A DNA stretch of 64,000 bases from Actinophytocola sp963840275 (lineage in GTDB: Bacteria; Actinomycetota; Actinomycetes; Mycobacteriales; Pseudonocardiaceae), in contig CAWIYK010000010.1 in NCBI GenBank assembly GCA_963840275.1, positions 124,001 to 188,000 on the forward strand, given 5' to 3'. A program made the translations under genes and the position numbers. Below are positions 34,338 to 43,868 of the stretch, piece after piece (within the stretch, counting starts at the first letter, position 1; every line of letters begins with the position of its first letter). Below the pieces are notes generated by a model. It was not told the origin of the DNA and searched no databases. It was given only the letters and a program-made list of their open reading frames with translations.

Positions 34338-35309
34338 CTAGGCCTGGCACCCGCCGACGGGTGGCAGCGGCGCGGTCGCGTCGAAGAAACCGCCCGGTTC
34401 CTGCGGCGGGTCGGCCGACACGGACCGCTCGGTGGCGGCCGGCGCGAGGAAACCCTTCCGGTACGCGTCGCAGCCGATGGAGTAGCCGAAACCGGTCGCG
34501 TCGTCGTACCAGAGGCCCCGGCTGCCCGGCGTCCAGCGCTCGCCGGCGCGCAGCACGTAGTCGACATCGGCGCGGACCACGACGATCACGTTCATCGCGT
34601 CCACCAGCCGGGTGGGCTGGGGCGGCTGGAACGCGTACACGAACACGTAGTTGGTGTGCACGACCAGCTCACCGGCCTCGCCGGGGGTGACCGTCATCTC
34701 GCCGTCGACCTTGGCCTCGACCGGCAGCAGCGTGCTCCCGTCGGCGACCATGCTGACCAGCGACTGCACCTCGGCCTCGCGACCGTCGCCGAACAGCGGC
34801 TCGAGCGTCCGGCGCGCGTCCGGCGCGAGCAGGTCCAGGTACGCCACGGGGTCGTGCTGGGTGAGCATCCGGGGGTCCAGCCGGCTCGCGGCCAGCGCGT
34901 CCCGCACGAGCGCGGTGGCCGCCGCGACCTCGGCGGCGGTGAACCCGTTCATGTCGACCGGGGGCGGCGGCACGATGCCGGCGACCCCGTCCGGCCAGTG
35001 CGCGGCCGGCGTCGACTCGAACGGGCGTGTCATGTCCAGCATCGGGACGCGCCGGTCGGCCGTCGAGACGGGGGGATTGCCGCGGTCGGTGGAGCCGGCG
35101 ACCGGCTCGAACACGCTCGACTCGACCAGCAGCGTCACCACGGCGCCCACCGCGAGCACCACGAGCCCGCCCGCGAACCAGCGCCCGCGACGTCGCCGCC
35201 GCGCCACGCGCAGCATCTCGTGCACGTCGGCGGTGGCCGCCTGTGCCACGCTGCCCGCCCAGTCGTCGACCGCGATGGCCGGCTGGGGGTCGCGCTGCCG
35301 AGACTTCAC
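34338..35309 (-). CDS. Single-pass membrane protein of unknown function
   Basis: The 323-residue protein has a basic cytoplasmic N-terminus, one membrane segment (about residues 46-66, WFAGGLVVLAVGAVVTLLVE) and an external domain of about 250 residues rich in Pro, with a NYVFVYAFQPPQP strand segment and a C-terminal Cys pair. No catalytic motif is recognised. The GTG at 35309 is preferred because GGTGGGAG precedes it; a TTG at 35354 is an alternative. It may be cotranscribed with the mycoredoxin gene and is divergent from valS. Confidence 0.78.
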   Translation of the reverse strand: MKSRQRDPQPAIAVDDWAGSVAQAATADVHEMLRVARRRRRGRWFAGGLVVLAVGAVVTLLVESSVFEPVAGSTDRGNPPVSTADRRVPMLDMTRPFESTPAAHWPDGVAGIVPPPPVDMNGFTAAEVAAATALVRDALAASRLDPRMLTQHDPVAYLDLLAPDARRTLEPLFGDGREAEVQSLVSMVADGSTLLPVEAKVDGEMTVTPGEAGELVVHTNYVFVYAFQPPQPTRLVDAMNVIVVVRADVDYVLRAGERWTPGSRGLWYDDATGFGYSIGCDAYRKGFLAPAATERSVSADPPQEPGGFFDATAPLPPVGGCQA

Positions 35310-35468
35310 CCGCTCCCACCTGACAAGGGTCTGGTTGATCCGACTACCGGCCAAAACACGAACTGTCCGGTGCTCAGATCATCGATCCGACCGAGCGTGG
35401 TGTTAACAAGGTGTGGGGTGCGGAACTCGAATGCGAGCGCGTGATGACGGTTCGTAGACTCTTCGAGC

Positions 35469-38096
35469 GTGACTGACACCTCATCGCAGCAAAGCTCCGC
35501 ACTCCCGCCGGCATGGGAGCCGGCGACCGTAGAGGCGGAGCTGTACCAGCGGTGGGTGGACGCCGGTTACTTCACCGCCGACCCGACGAGCGACAAGCCG
35601 CCGTTCTGCATCGTCATCCCGCCGCCGAACGTCACCGGCAGCCTCCACATGGGACACGCGCTCGAGCACAGCCTCATGGACGCGCTCACCCGGCGCCGCC
35701 GCATGCAGGGCTACGAGGTGCTGTGGCTCCCTGGCATGGACCACGCCGGCATCGCCACCCAGAACGTGGTGGAGCGCGAGCTGGCCGGTGAGGGCAGATC
35801 ACGCCACGACCTGGGGCGGGAGGCGTTCGTCGACCGGGTCTGGCAGTGGAAGGACGAGTCCGGCGGCAAGATCCTCAACCAGATGCGGCGCATGGGCGAC
35901 GGCGTCGACTGGAGCCGCGAGCGGTTCACGATGGACGACGTCCTGTCCAAGGCCGTCCAGACGATTTTCAAGCGGCTGTTCGAGGACGGGCTGATCTACC
36001 GCGCCGAGCGGATCATCAACTGGTGCCCCCGCTGCCACACGGCGCTCTCGGACATCGAGGTCGAGCACTCCGACGACGACGGCGAGCTCATCTCGATCCG
36101 GTACGGAGACGGTGACCGCTCGATCGTCGTGGCCACCACGCGCGCCGAGACGATGCTCGGCGACACCGCGGTCGCCGTCCACCCGGACGACGAGCGCTAC
36201 CGGCACCTGGTCGGCACCGAGGTCGAGCTGCCCCTGACCGGCCGGATGATCCCGGTCGTGGCCGACGAGCACGTCGACCCCGAGTTCGGCACCGGCGCGG
36301 TCAAGGTCACGCCGGCCCACGACCCGAACGACTTCGAGATCGGCAGGCGGCACGAGCTGCCGATGCTGACGATCATGGACGAGCGCGCGGTCATCACGGC
36401 GCCGGGCCCGTTCGAGGGGCTCGACCGGTTCGAGGCGCGGCCCGCGGTCGTCGCGGCGCTGCGCGCGCAGGGCCGGATCGTCGCGGAGAAGCGGCCCTAC
36501 GTCCACGCGGTCGGGCACTGCACCCGCTGCGGCACGGTCGTGGAGCCCCGGCTGTCGCTGCAGTGGTTCGTCAAGGTCGAGCCGCTCGCCAAGGCCGCCG
36601 GCGACGCGGTCCGCGACGGCCGCACCACGATCCACCCGCCGGAGCTCGCCAAGCGCTACTTCGACTGGGTCGACAACATGCACGACTGGTGCATCTCGCG
36701 GCAGCTGTGGTGGGGCCACCGCATCCCGGTCTGGTACGGCCCCAACGACAAGGTGATGTGCGTCGGCCCGGACGAGGAGGCGCCGACCGGCGACGAGTGG
36801 ACGCAGGACCCGGACGTCCTCGACACGTGGTTCTCCTCCGCACTGTTCCCGTTCTCGACGCTCGGCTGGCCGGAGCAGACCAGGGACCTCGAGCGGTTCT
36901 ACCCCAACCATCTGCTGGTCACCGGCTACGACATCCTGTTCTTCTGGGTCGCCAGGATGATGATGTTCGGGCTGTACGCGATGGACGGCGCGCAGCCGTT
37001 CGACCACGTCTTCCTGCACGGGCTGGTGCGGGACGCGACCGGCAAGAAGATGTCCAAGTCGCGCGGCAACGTCATCGACCCGCTGGAGTGGCTGGACCGC
37101 TTCGGCGCCGACGCGACCCGGTTCACGCTGGCGCGCGGCGCGAACCCGGGCAGCGACATGGCGATCTCCGAGGAGTGGGCGGGCGGTTCGCGCAACTTCG
37201 GCAACAAGCTGTGGAACGCCACCAGGTTCGCGTTGATGAACGGCGCGACCACGGCCCGCCCGGTGCCGGCGCGGGACGCGCTCACCGACGCCGACCGCTG
37301 GATCCTCGACCTCACCGACGCCGTGGTGTCCGAAGTGGACGGCCAGTACGAGGACTACCAGTTCGCGAAGCTGTGCGACGCGCTCTACCACTTCACGTGG
37401 GACGAGCTGTGCGACTGGTACCTGGAGCTCGCGAAGGTCCAGATCGCGGAGGGCGGCGAGCGGGCCGACTCGACGCGTGCCGTGCTCGGCCACGTGTTCG
37501 ACGTGGTCCTGCGGCTGCTGCACCCGCTGATCCCGTTCGTCACCGAGCGGCTGTGGACCACGTTGACCGGCAACGAGTCCCTCGTGGTCGCCGACTGGCC
37601 GAGCGCGTCCGGCGCGGCGGCGGACACCGGCGCGGCGCGGCGGATCGACGGCGTGCAGAAGCTCGTCACCGAGATCCGGCGGTTCCGTTCCGACCAGGGT
37701 GTCAAGCCGGGGCAGCGGGTCCCGGCCCGACTGTCCGGTGTGGACACCGCGGGGCTCGCCGCGCACGCGGGCGCGGTGTCGGTGCTCGCCCGGCTCGAGG
37801 AGGCCGGTGACTCGTTCACGCCGGGCGCCTCCCTCGAGGTCGCGCTGCCGGACGGCACCGTGCACCTCGAGCTGGACCTGTCCGGCACGGTCGACGTCGC
37901 GGCGGAGCGCAAGCGGCTCGCGAAGGACCTCGCCGTGGCGCAGAAGGAGCTGTCGAGCTGCGACGCGAAGCTCGGCAACCCGAACTTCACCGACAAGGCG
38001 CCCGCCGAGGTGGTCGCCAAGATCACGGCGCGGCGGGACGCGGCGGCCACCGAGATCGAACGGCTCACCGCGCGGCTGGAGTCCTTCGGTGGCTGA
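35469..38096 (+). CDS. valS: Valyl-tRNA synthetase
   Basis: This 875-residue class I synthetase charges tRNA-Val. The HIGH motif is GSLHMGHALE, KMSKS is present as GKKMSKSRGNV, the editing domain (about residues 190-330) carries TTRAETMLGD, and a C-terminal coiled-coil arm begins near residue 800. Start is the GTG at 35469. folC overlaps its end by eight bases, a coupling also found in mycobacteria (Rv2448c-Rv2447c). Confidence 0.97.
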   Translation: MTDTSSQQSSALPPAWEPATVEAELYQRWVDAGYFTADPTSDKPPFCIVIPPPNVTGSLHMGHALEHSLMDALTRRRRMQGYEVLWLPGMDHAGIATQNVVERELAGEGRSRHDLGREAFVDRVWQWKDESGGKILNQMRRMGDGVDWSRERFTMDDVLSKAVQTIFKRLFEDGLIYRAERIINWCPRCHTALSDIEVEHSDDDGELISIRYGDGDRSIVVATTRAETMLGDTAVAVHPDDERYRHLVGTEVELPLTGRMIPVVADEHVDPEFGTGAVKVTPAHDPNDFEIGRRHELPMLTIMDERAVITAPGPFEGLDRFEARPAVVAALRAQGRIVAEKRPYVHAVGHCTRCGTVVEPRLSLQWFVKVEPLAKAAGDAVRDGRTTIHPPELAKRYFDWVDNMHDWCISRQLWWGHRIPVWYGPNDKVMCVGPDEEAPTGDEWTQDPDVLDTWFSSALFPFSTLGWPEQTRDLERFYPNHLLVTGYDILFFWVARMMMFGLYAMDGAQPFDHVFLHGLVRDATGKKMSKSRGNVIDPLEWLDRFGADATRFTLARGANPGSDMAISEEWAGGSRNFGNKLWNATRFALMNGATTARPVPARDALTDADRWILDLTDAVVSEVDGQYEDYQFAKLCDALYHFTWDELCDWYLELAKVQIAEGGERADSTRAVLGHVFDVVLRLLHPLIPFVTERLWTTLTGNESLVVADWPSASGAAADTGAARRIDGVQKLVTEIRRFRSDQGVKPGQRVPARLSGVDTAGLAAHAGAVSVLARLEEAGDSFTPGASLEVALPDGTVHLELDLSGTVDVAAERKRLAKDLAVAQKELSSCDAKLGNPNFTDKAPAEVVAKITARRDAAATEIERLTARLESFGG

Positions 38097-39453
38097 GGAC
38101 ACCGTCGACTCCGCCATGGACGACCTGCGTCAGGTCGAGTCCGAGCTCAACACCCGTTGGCCGGAAACGAAGATCGAGCCGACGCTGCAGCGGATCTCGG
38201 CGCTCGTCGACCTGCTCGGCGACCCGCACAAGTCCTACCCGGTGGTGCATGTGGCCGGCACCAACGGAAAGACGTCGGTCACCCGCATGATCGACGCGCT
38301 GCTGACCCGCATCGGCCTGCGCGTCGGCCGGTACACCAGCCCGCACCTGCAGCTGGTGACCGAGCGGATCGCGCTCGACGGCGCGCCGATCACGCCGGCG
38401 CGCTACGTCGAGGTGTTCCGCGACATCGAGCCGTACGTCGCGATGATCGACCGCGGCGCCGAGGTGGCCATGAGCAAGTTCGAGGTGCTCACCGGCATGG
38501 CGTTCGCGGCGTTCGCGGACGCGCCGGTCGACGCCGCCGTGCTCGAGGTCGGGCTCGGCGGCAGCTGGGACGCCACGAACGTCGCGGACGCGAAGGTCGC
38601 GGTGGTCACGCCGATCGAGATCGACCACGTCGAGTACCTCGGCTCGGACATCGCCGGCATCGCGAAGGAGAAGGCCGGGATCATGAAGCCCGGCTCGATC
38701 GCGCTGCTCGCCGAGCAGCGGCCCGAGGTGGCCGAGGTGCTGCTGCGGCGTTCGGTCGAGGTGGATGCCACGGTCGCCCGCGCCGGCCTGGAGTTCGGCG
38801 TGCTGCGCCGCGACGTCGCGGTCGGCGGGCAACTCCTGAAGCTGCAGGGCCTCGGCGGCGCCTACGACGAGATCTTCCTGCCGCTGCACGGCACCCACCA
38901 GGCGAACAACGCGGCGCTCGCGCTCGCGACCGTCGAGGCGTTCTTCGGTGCGGGCGCACAGCGGATGCTGGACCAGGACGCGATCCGCGAGGGCTTCGCG
39001 TCGGTGGCCGTGCCGGGACGGCTGGAGCGGGTCCGGTCGGCGCCGAGCGTGTTCGTCGACGCGGCGCACAACCCGCACGGGGCGCGGGCGCTGGCGACCG
39101 CGCTGGACGAGGACTTCGGGTTCCGCAACCTCGTCGGCGTCGTCGGCGTGATGCGCGACAAGGACGCGCGCGGGATCCTGTCGGCGCTCGAGCCGGTGCT
39201 GAACGAGGTGGTCGTGACGACCAACTCCTCGGAGCGGTCGATGGAGGCCGAGGAGCTGGGCGAGGTCGCGCTGGAGATCTTCGGCCCGGACCGGGTGGAG
39301 GTGCGGCCCCGGCTCGACGACGCCATCGACACCGCGCTGGGGCTCGCGGAGGCGGACGCCGCGGAGCCGCTGTCCGGCGTCGGCGTCGTGGTCACCGGCT
39401 CGGTGGTCACCGCCGGCGAGGCGCGGGCGCTGTTCGGCAAGGACCCGGCATGA
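38089..39453 (+). CDS. folC: Folylpolyglutamate synthase / dihydrofolate synthase
   Basis: This 454-residue Mur-ligase-like enzyme adds glutamate to folates. The ATP loop is VAGTNGKTSVTR. YTSPHLQLVTERI and the metal-binding EVGLGGSWDATN follow, and VFVDAAHNPHGARAL marks the C-terminal domain. The start GTG overlaps valS; an ATG at 38116 is an alternative. Its end overlaps the DUF4233 gene by four bases, giving an operon valS-folC-DUF4233. Confidence 0.95.
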   Translation: MAEDTVDSAMDDLRQVESELNTRWPETKIEPTLQRISALVDLLGDPHKSYPVVHVAGTNGKTSVTRMIDALLTRIGLRVGRYTSPHLQLVTERIALDGAPITPARYVEVFRDIEPYVAMIDRGAEVAMSKFEVLTGMAFAAFADAPVDAAVLEVGLGGSWDATNVADAKVAVVTPIEIDHVEYLGSDIAGIAKEKAGIMKPGSIALLAEQRPEVAEVLLRRSVEVDATVARAGLEFGVLRRDVAVGGQLLKLQGLGGAYDEIFLPLHGTHQANNAALALATVEAFFGAGAQRMLDQDAIREGFASVAVPGRLERVRSAPSVFVDAAHNPHGARALATALDEDFGFRNLVGVVGVMRDKDARGILSALEPVLNEVVVTTNSSERSMEAEELGEVALEIFGPDRVEVRPRLDDAIDTALGLAEADAAEPLSGVGVVVTGSVVTAGEARALFGKDPA

Positions 39454-39836
39454 CCACCAAGCGGCCCGACCCGATGCGCTCGTTCGCCGGTGTCATGGCG
39501 CTCACGCTCATCCTCGAGGTGATCGTGGTCCTGCTGGCGATACCGGTGATCGCGAAGCTCGGCGACGGAATCGCGACGTGGCAAGGGGTGCTGGTCGGTG
39601 CCCTCGCGCTCGCGTTGGTGGTGACGTGCGCGTTCCTGCGGCGGCCGTGGGGCATGTGGGTCGCGGCCGGGCTGCAGGTGGTGATGATCGCGTGCTGGTT
39701 CGCGGTCGTGGCGCTCGGCGTGCTCGGGCTCGTCTTCGGACTCGTGTGGGCCGTGCTGCTGTGGATGCGCTGGGACGTGGCGAAACGCATGGCCGAGGGC
39801 AGGCTGCCGAGCCAGCAGCAGCCGACGCAGGACTGA
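39450..39836 (+). CDS. DUF4233 membrane protein
   Basis: The 128-residue protein has four hydrophobic helices (ALTLILEVIVVLLAIPVIAK; VLVGALALALVVTCAFL; MWVAAGLQVVMIACWFAVVA; VLGLVFGLVWAVLLWM) and short basic ends. It corresponds to Rv2446c in the conserved folC-ndk interval. Its function is unknown; constant placement next to folC is the only clue. It is coupled to folC by ATGA. Confidence 0.9.
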   Translation: MTTKRPDPMRSFAGVMALTLILEVIVVLLAIPVIAKLGDGIATWQGVLVGALALALVVTCAFLRRPWGMWVAAGLQVVMIACWFAVVALGVLGLVFGLVWAVLLWMRWDVAKRMAEGRLPSQQQPTQD

Positions 39837-39895
39837 CGGCACCGGTGGCCTAGGCTCGCGCGCAAAAGTTCCCCCATGAAGGAGTACGGACAGTC

Positions 39896-40303
39896 GTGAG
39901 CGAGCGCACCCTGGTCCTGGTCAAGCCGGACGGCGTCAGCCGTGGTCTGGTCGGCGAGGTCATCTCCCGCATCGAGCGCAAGGGCCTCACACTGGCCGCC
40001 CTCGAGCTGCGCAAGGTCGAGCGGAGCGTTGCCGAGCAGCACTACGCCGAGCACGCCAGCAAGCCGTTCTTCGAGTCGCTGCTCGAGTTCATCACCTCGG
40101 GCCCGGTCGTCGCGATGGTCGTCGAGGGCGAGAGCGCGATCGCCGCGTTCCGCCAGCTCGCCGGCGCCACCAACCCGGTGCAGTCCGCCAACGGCAGCAT
40201 CCGCGGCGACTTCGCGATCGAGGTGCAGTACAACATCGTGCACGGTTCGGACTCCCCGGAGTCCGCCAAGCGCGAGATCGACCTGTGGTTCCCCGGCGTC
40301 TGA
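39896..40303 (+). CDS. ndk: Nucleoside diphosphate kinase
   Basis: This 135-residue enzyme transfers phosphate from ATP to nucleoside diphosphates. The active histidine is His116 in NIVHGSDSPE. RTLVLVKPDGVSRGLVGEV at the N-terminus and GATNPVQSANGSIRGDF complete the signature. GTG start at 39896 after a GGAG-containing site. A hypothetical gene follows after one base. Confidence 0.97.
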   Translation: MSERTLVLVKPDGVSRGLVGEVISRIERKGLTLAALELRKVERSVAEQHYAEHASKPFFESLLEFITSGPVVAMVVEGESAIAAFRQLAGATNPVQSANGSIRGDFAIEVQYNIVHGSDSPESAKREIDLWFPGV

Positions 40304-40304
40304 C

Positions 40305-41096
40305 GTGCCCGACCTAGGGGGCATCCGCCGCGGTCTGCTCAAGGGTGCCCCCGCGGCGGAGCCGGACGAGCCGCCGCTCGCCGACGAGCCGGCGGACCAC
40401 GCGGACGCGTCCGAGGTCCGCGAGCTCGTCGAGATGTTCCAGCGGCTGCTGGCCGGCCGCAGGCCGGCGCCGGGGCCGATCGAGTACGAGTGGGCCTTCG
40501 GCGTCGGGGACGTGTTCGCGGAGCACCCGAAGGTCCCCAAGCGCGTGCGCGGCCTGGTCACCAGGCTCAACCGCTTCGGCGGCCTCGCCTACTCGCCGCG
40601 GGAGATCACCTTCGACGGCGAGGACGTGCCGTGGGAGAAGATCACCGAGGTGCGCACGCGCCACGTCGTGGACTACCTGCTCGGCGACGCCGTCCAGCAG
40701 CAGGTCGAGAACCTGCCGATGCCGTGGTTCCCCGGCCGCAGGCGCTTCCTCGACGCGTTCGGCCAGGCGCTGCTCACCGTCACCATCGCCGCCGCCAGGG
40801 ACCAGCTCGAGACGCTCGACCTCGACCTGCGGGTGCCGGCCGAGATCGAGTACCGCGCGTCGTTCGGCCGCACGAAGGAGCTCAACGCGGGTGTCCTGTC
40901 CGCGCTGGTGCTCGCCGACCCGGCCGTCAACGCGTCGGTGCTCGCGACCGCGCGGGCCAACGGCGTGCCGGTACGGACCACCGCGGACGAGGGGCTCGCC
41001 GACGCCGGTCAGCGCGCGGCCGCCATCCGCGACAAGGTGGCGGCGCTCGAGGCCGAGCTGGAGAAGTTCACGAAGCGGTTCGGCCGCACGGGTTAA
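40305..41096 (+). CDS. Conserved hypothetical protein downstream of ndk
   Basis: The 263-residue soluble protein starts VPDLGGIRRGLLKG at a GTG one base after the ndk stop. Its central part reads like a PH-type or beta-rich domain (FGGLAYSPREITFDGEDVPW then KITEVRTRHVVDYLLGD). The C-terminus (about 225-263) is a charged helix with KVAALEAELEKFTKRFG, probably coiled coil. Its function is not known to me. The tight spacing puts it in the ndk transcript. Confidence 0.78.
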   Translation: MPDLGGIRRGLLKGAPAAEPDEPPLADEPADHADASEVRELVEMFQRLLAGRRPAPGPIEYEWAFGVGDVFAEHPKVPKRVRGLVTRLNRFGGLAYSPREITFDGEDVPWEKITEVRTRHVVDYLLGDAVQQQVENLPMPWFPGRRRFLDAFGQALLTVTIAAARDQLETLDLDLRVPAEIEYRASFGRTKELNAGVLSALVLADPAVNASVLATARANGVPVRTTADEGLADAGQRAAAIRDKVAALEAELEKFTKRFGRTG

Positions 41097-41135
41097 CCGG
41101 GTTCCGCTCGGCCGCGCGGGCGTTACGCTCCGTGT

Positions 41136-42065
41136 GTGGGTGATGCACTGGTCGCGGCGCGGGGGCTCGTCAAACGGTTCGGTCGTCTCGAGGCGGTCCG
41201 TGGGATCGACGTCGAGGTGATGCGGGGCGAGGCCTTCGGTTTCCTCGGTCCGAACGGCGCGGGCAAGTCCTCCACGATGCGCATGATCGGCTGCGTCTCA
41301 CCCCGTTCCGGCGGCGAGCTGACGGTGTTGGGCATGGATCCGGAGCGTGACGGACCACACATCCGGGCCCGCCTCGGTGTCGTGCCGCAGCAGGACAACC
41401 TCGACACCGAGCTGACCGTCCGCCAGAACCTGCACGTCTACGGCCGCTACTTCGGACTGTCCAAGGCACACGTCCGCGCGAAGGCGGGCGAGCTGCTCGA
41501 CTTCGCACAGCTCACCGAACGCGCCGACGACGAGGTCGAGCCGCTGTCCGGCGGCATGAAGCGCCGCCTCACGATCGCCCGCTCGCTGATCAACGACCCG
41601 GAGCTGCTGCTGCTCGACGAGCCGACCACCGGCCTCGACCCGCAGGCCCGGCACCTGCTGTGGGACCGCCTGTTCCGGCTCAAGCAGAGCGGCGTCACGC
41701 TCATCGTCACCACCCACTACATGGACGAGGCCGAGCAGCTCTGCGACCGGCTCGTGGTGATGGACGGCGGCCGGATCGCGGCGGAGGGCAGTCCGGCCGA
41801 CCTGATCCGGCGCTACTCCACGCGGGAGGTCGTCGAGCTGCGGTTCCCGCCCGGCGAGGACACCTCGTCGCTCGAGGGCACGTTCGACGGGCTCGCGGAC
41901 CGGGTCGAGGCCCTGCCCGACCGGGTGCTGCTCTACGCCGTCGACGGCGAGGCCGTCCTCGCGGCGGTCCACGGCCGCGGCGTCAACCCGATCTCGAGCC
42001 TCGTGCGGCGCAGCACGCTCGAGGACGTGTTCCTGCACCTCACCGGCCGCACGCTGGTGGACTAG
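41136..42065 (+). CDS. ABC exporter ATP-binding protein (DrrA type)
   Basis: This 309-residue ATPase has Walker A GPNGAGKSS, the ABC signature LSGGMKRR, Walker B LLLLDEPTTGLDP and an H-loop in TTHYMDEAEQLCDR. The C-terminal 90 residues are the regulatory extension typical of drug/lipid exporter ATPases. It drives the two permeases encoded just downstream. The start is a GTG at 41136. The substrate is unknown. Confidence 0.93.
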   Translation: MGDALVAARGLVKRFGRLEAVRGIDVEVMRGEAFGFLGPNGAGKSSTMRMIGCVSPRSGGELTVLGMDPERDGPHIRARLGVVPQQDNLDTELTVRQNLHVYGRYFGLSKAHVRAKAGELLDFAQLTERADDEVEPLSGGMKRRLTIARSLINDPELLLLDEPTTGLDPQARHLLWDRLFRLKQSGVTLIVTTHYMDEAEQLCDRLVVMDGGRIAAEGSPADLIRRYSTREVVELRFPPGEDTSSLEGTFDGLADRVEALPDRVLLYAVDGEAVLAAVHGRGVNPISSLVRRSTLEDVFLHLTGRTLVD

Positions 42066-42136
42066 CGGGGTTCGGTCCCGCTCGCGGGTTATGGTTTCGG
42101 GGTTCGTCATGGTCGGGGAGGCCAGGGGGAGGGGCG

Positions 42137-42991
42137 GTGTCCGACGGAGACATCACGGAGGTCCCGGACCTCACGGACATGACGCGGGTGCCGAGACCGG
42201 CGACCGGCCGCGCGGTCGGTCCGGTCCGTGCCGCGCTGATCGTCGTCGAGGGGATGTGGACCTGGTACCGGCGCAACTGGCGCGCCACCGTGGTCTCCAG
42301 CGTGGTGCAGCCGGTGCTGTTCCTGCTCGCGCTGGGGTTCGGGCTCGGCTCACAGGTCCGGCCGGCCGAGGCGACCGGCGGCCTCGAGTACGTCGTGTAC
42401 CTCGCGCCCGCCCTGCTCGTCGCCACGTCCGTGCAGATCGCCGCGTTCGAGTCGACCTACCCGATCCTCTCGGCGTTCAAGTGGCAGCAGACCTACCTCG
42501 GCATCGCCGCGTCCCCGATCACCCCGGCGCAGATCGTCGGCGGGCACCTGCTGTGGGTCGCGCTGCGGCTCGGCGTGTCCGGCTCCGCGTACCTGCTGGT
42601 GGCGGCCGCGCTCGGCACGCTGACGAGCCCCGGTGTGGTCCTGTCGCTGCTGGCGTCGGTACTGGCCGGGCTCGCGATGTCGGCGCCGATCGCCGCCTAC
42701 TCCGCGACCCTGCAGACCGAGGGGCAGCAGTTCAGCGCGCTGTTCCGGTTCGTCGTGATGCCGATGACGCTGTTCGCCGGCACGTTCTTCCCGGTCGACC
42801 AGCTGCCGGTGTGGCTCCGTCCGGTCGCGTGGCTCACCCCGCTGTGGCACGGCACCGAGCTCAGCCGCGGCGCCGCGTTCGGCGGGCTGTCGCCCCTCGC
42901 CGCGGCCGGGCACCTCGCGTTCCTGCTCACGCTGCTCGGCATGGGCGCCTGGTTCGGCGCCCGCAACTTCACCAGACGGCTCGCGGCGTGA
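42137..42991 (+). CDS. ABC-2 type exporter permease
   Basis: This is a 284-residue membrane protein with six hydrophobic segments and a cytoplasmic N-terminus. SSVVQPVLFLLALGFGLGS and LFRFVVMPMTLFAGTFFPVD, with the short LPxWL motif after it, are characteristic of ABC-2 permeases. The start GTG follows a GGGGAGGGG stretch. The stop overlaps the next start (GTGA), so the two permeases form a translationally coupled heterodimer. Confidence 0.9.
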   Translation: MSDGDITEVPDLTDMTRVPRPATGRAVGPVRAALIVVEGMWTWYRRNWRATVVSSVVQPVLFLLALGFGLGSQVRPAEATGGLEYVVYLAPALLVATSVQIAAFESTYPILSAFKWQQTYLGIAASPITPAQIVGGHLLWVALRLGVSGSAYLLVAAALGTLTSPGVVLSLLASVLAGLAMSAPIAAYSATLQTEGQQFSALFRFVVMPMTLFAGTFFPVDQLPVWLRPVAWLTPLWHGTELSRGAAFGGLSPLAAAGHLAFLLTLLGMGAWFGARNFTRRLAA

Positions 42992-43803
42992 CGGCGGCTC
43001 AGGGCGGGCTGCTCCTGCGGGTGCTGCCGACGGGCATGTACGCGGGCCGGGCGCGGGTGCTCGTCGAACGGTCGCTGCTGGTCAACCGGCGGGCCTGGCT
43101 CGCGGTCGTGTCCGGGTTCTGCGAGCCGCTGTTCTACCTGTTCGCGATGGGTGTCGGGTTCGGGAAGCTGGTCGGCGAGGTGGCCGGGCCGGGTGGCGAG
43201 ACGATCAGCTACGTCGCGTTCGTCGCGCCCGCGCTGCTCGCCGCGTCCGCGATGAACGGCGCCGTGTACGACGCGACGTTCAACATCTTCTTCAAGTTCA
43301 AGTACGCCAAGCTCTACGACGCGATGCTCGCGACCCCGCTCGGTCCGATCGACGTCGCGGTCGGCGAGATCGCGTGGGCGCTGCTGCGTGGCGGCCTCTA
43401 CTCGGCCGGCTTCCTCGCGGTGATGCTCGGCATGGGCCTGATCGCCTCACCCTGGGCGCTGCTCGCGCTGCCGGCGGCGCTGCTCGTGGCGTTCTCGTTC
43501 GCCGCGGTCGGCATGGCGTGCACGACGTTCATGCGGTCCTGGCAGGACTTCGACCTGATCCAGCTCGCGCTGATGCCGATGTTCCTCTTCTCGACGACGT
43601 TCTTCCCGCTGACCGTGTACCCGGAGGCGATCCGCGTCGTCGTCCGGTGCCTGCCGCTCTACCACGCGATCGAGCTGATGCGGAACCTGTGCGCCGGGTT
43701 CGTGGACGTCGCGATGCTCGGGCACGTGGCGTACTTCGCCGCGATGGCCGGGGTCGGGGTGGTCGTGTCGGCGCGGCGGCTCGGCGTGCTGCTGCTGCGC
43801 TGA
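42988..43803 (+). CDS. ABC-2 type exporter permease, second subunit
   Basis: The 271-residue membrane protein is paralogous to the preceding permease: VSGFCEPLFYLFAMGVGFG and LMPMFLFSTTFFPLTVYPE mirror its helix 2 and helix 5 regions. Six hydrophobic segments are visible. It pairs with the 42137 permease and the 41136 ATPase in one exporter. It overlaps the first permease by four bases. Confidence 0.9.
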   Translation: MTAAQGGLLLRVLPTGMYAGRARVLVERSLLVNRRAWLAVVSGFCEPLFYLFAMGVGFGKLVGEVAGPGGETISYVAFVAPALLAASAMNGAVYDATFNIFFKFKYAKLYDAMLATPLGPIDVAVGEIAWALLRGGLYSAGFLAVMLGMGLIASPWALLALPAALLVAFSFAAVGMACTTFMRSWQDFDLIQLALMPMFLFSTTFFPLTVYPEAIRVVVRCLPLYHAIELMRNLCAGFVDVAMLGHVAYFAAMAGVGVVVSARRLGVLLLR

Positions 43804-43868
43804 CGAACGCGCCGGACCGTCGGCGCGGGACGAGGCCGGGCGGGCCTGCGGGTTACCCTTGGGCCACT

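Noticed and set aside
35799..38117. Long reverse frame opposite valS
   Set aside because: Shadow of the synthetase gene; composition is typical of antisense frames in high-G+C DNA.
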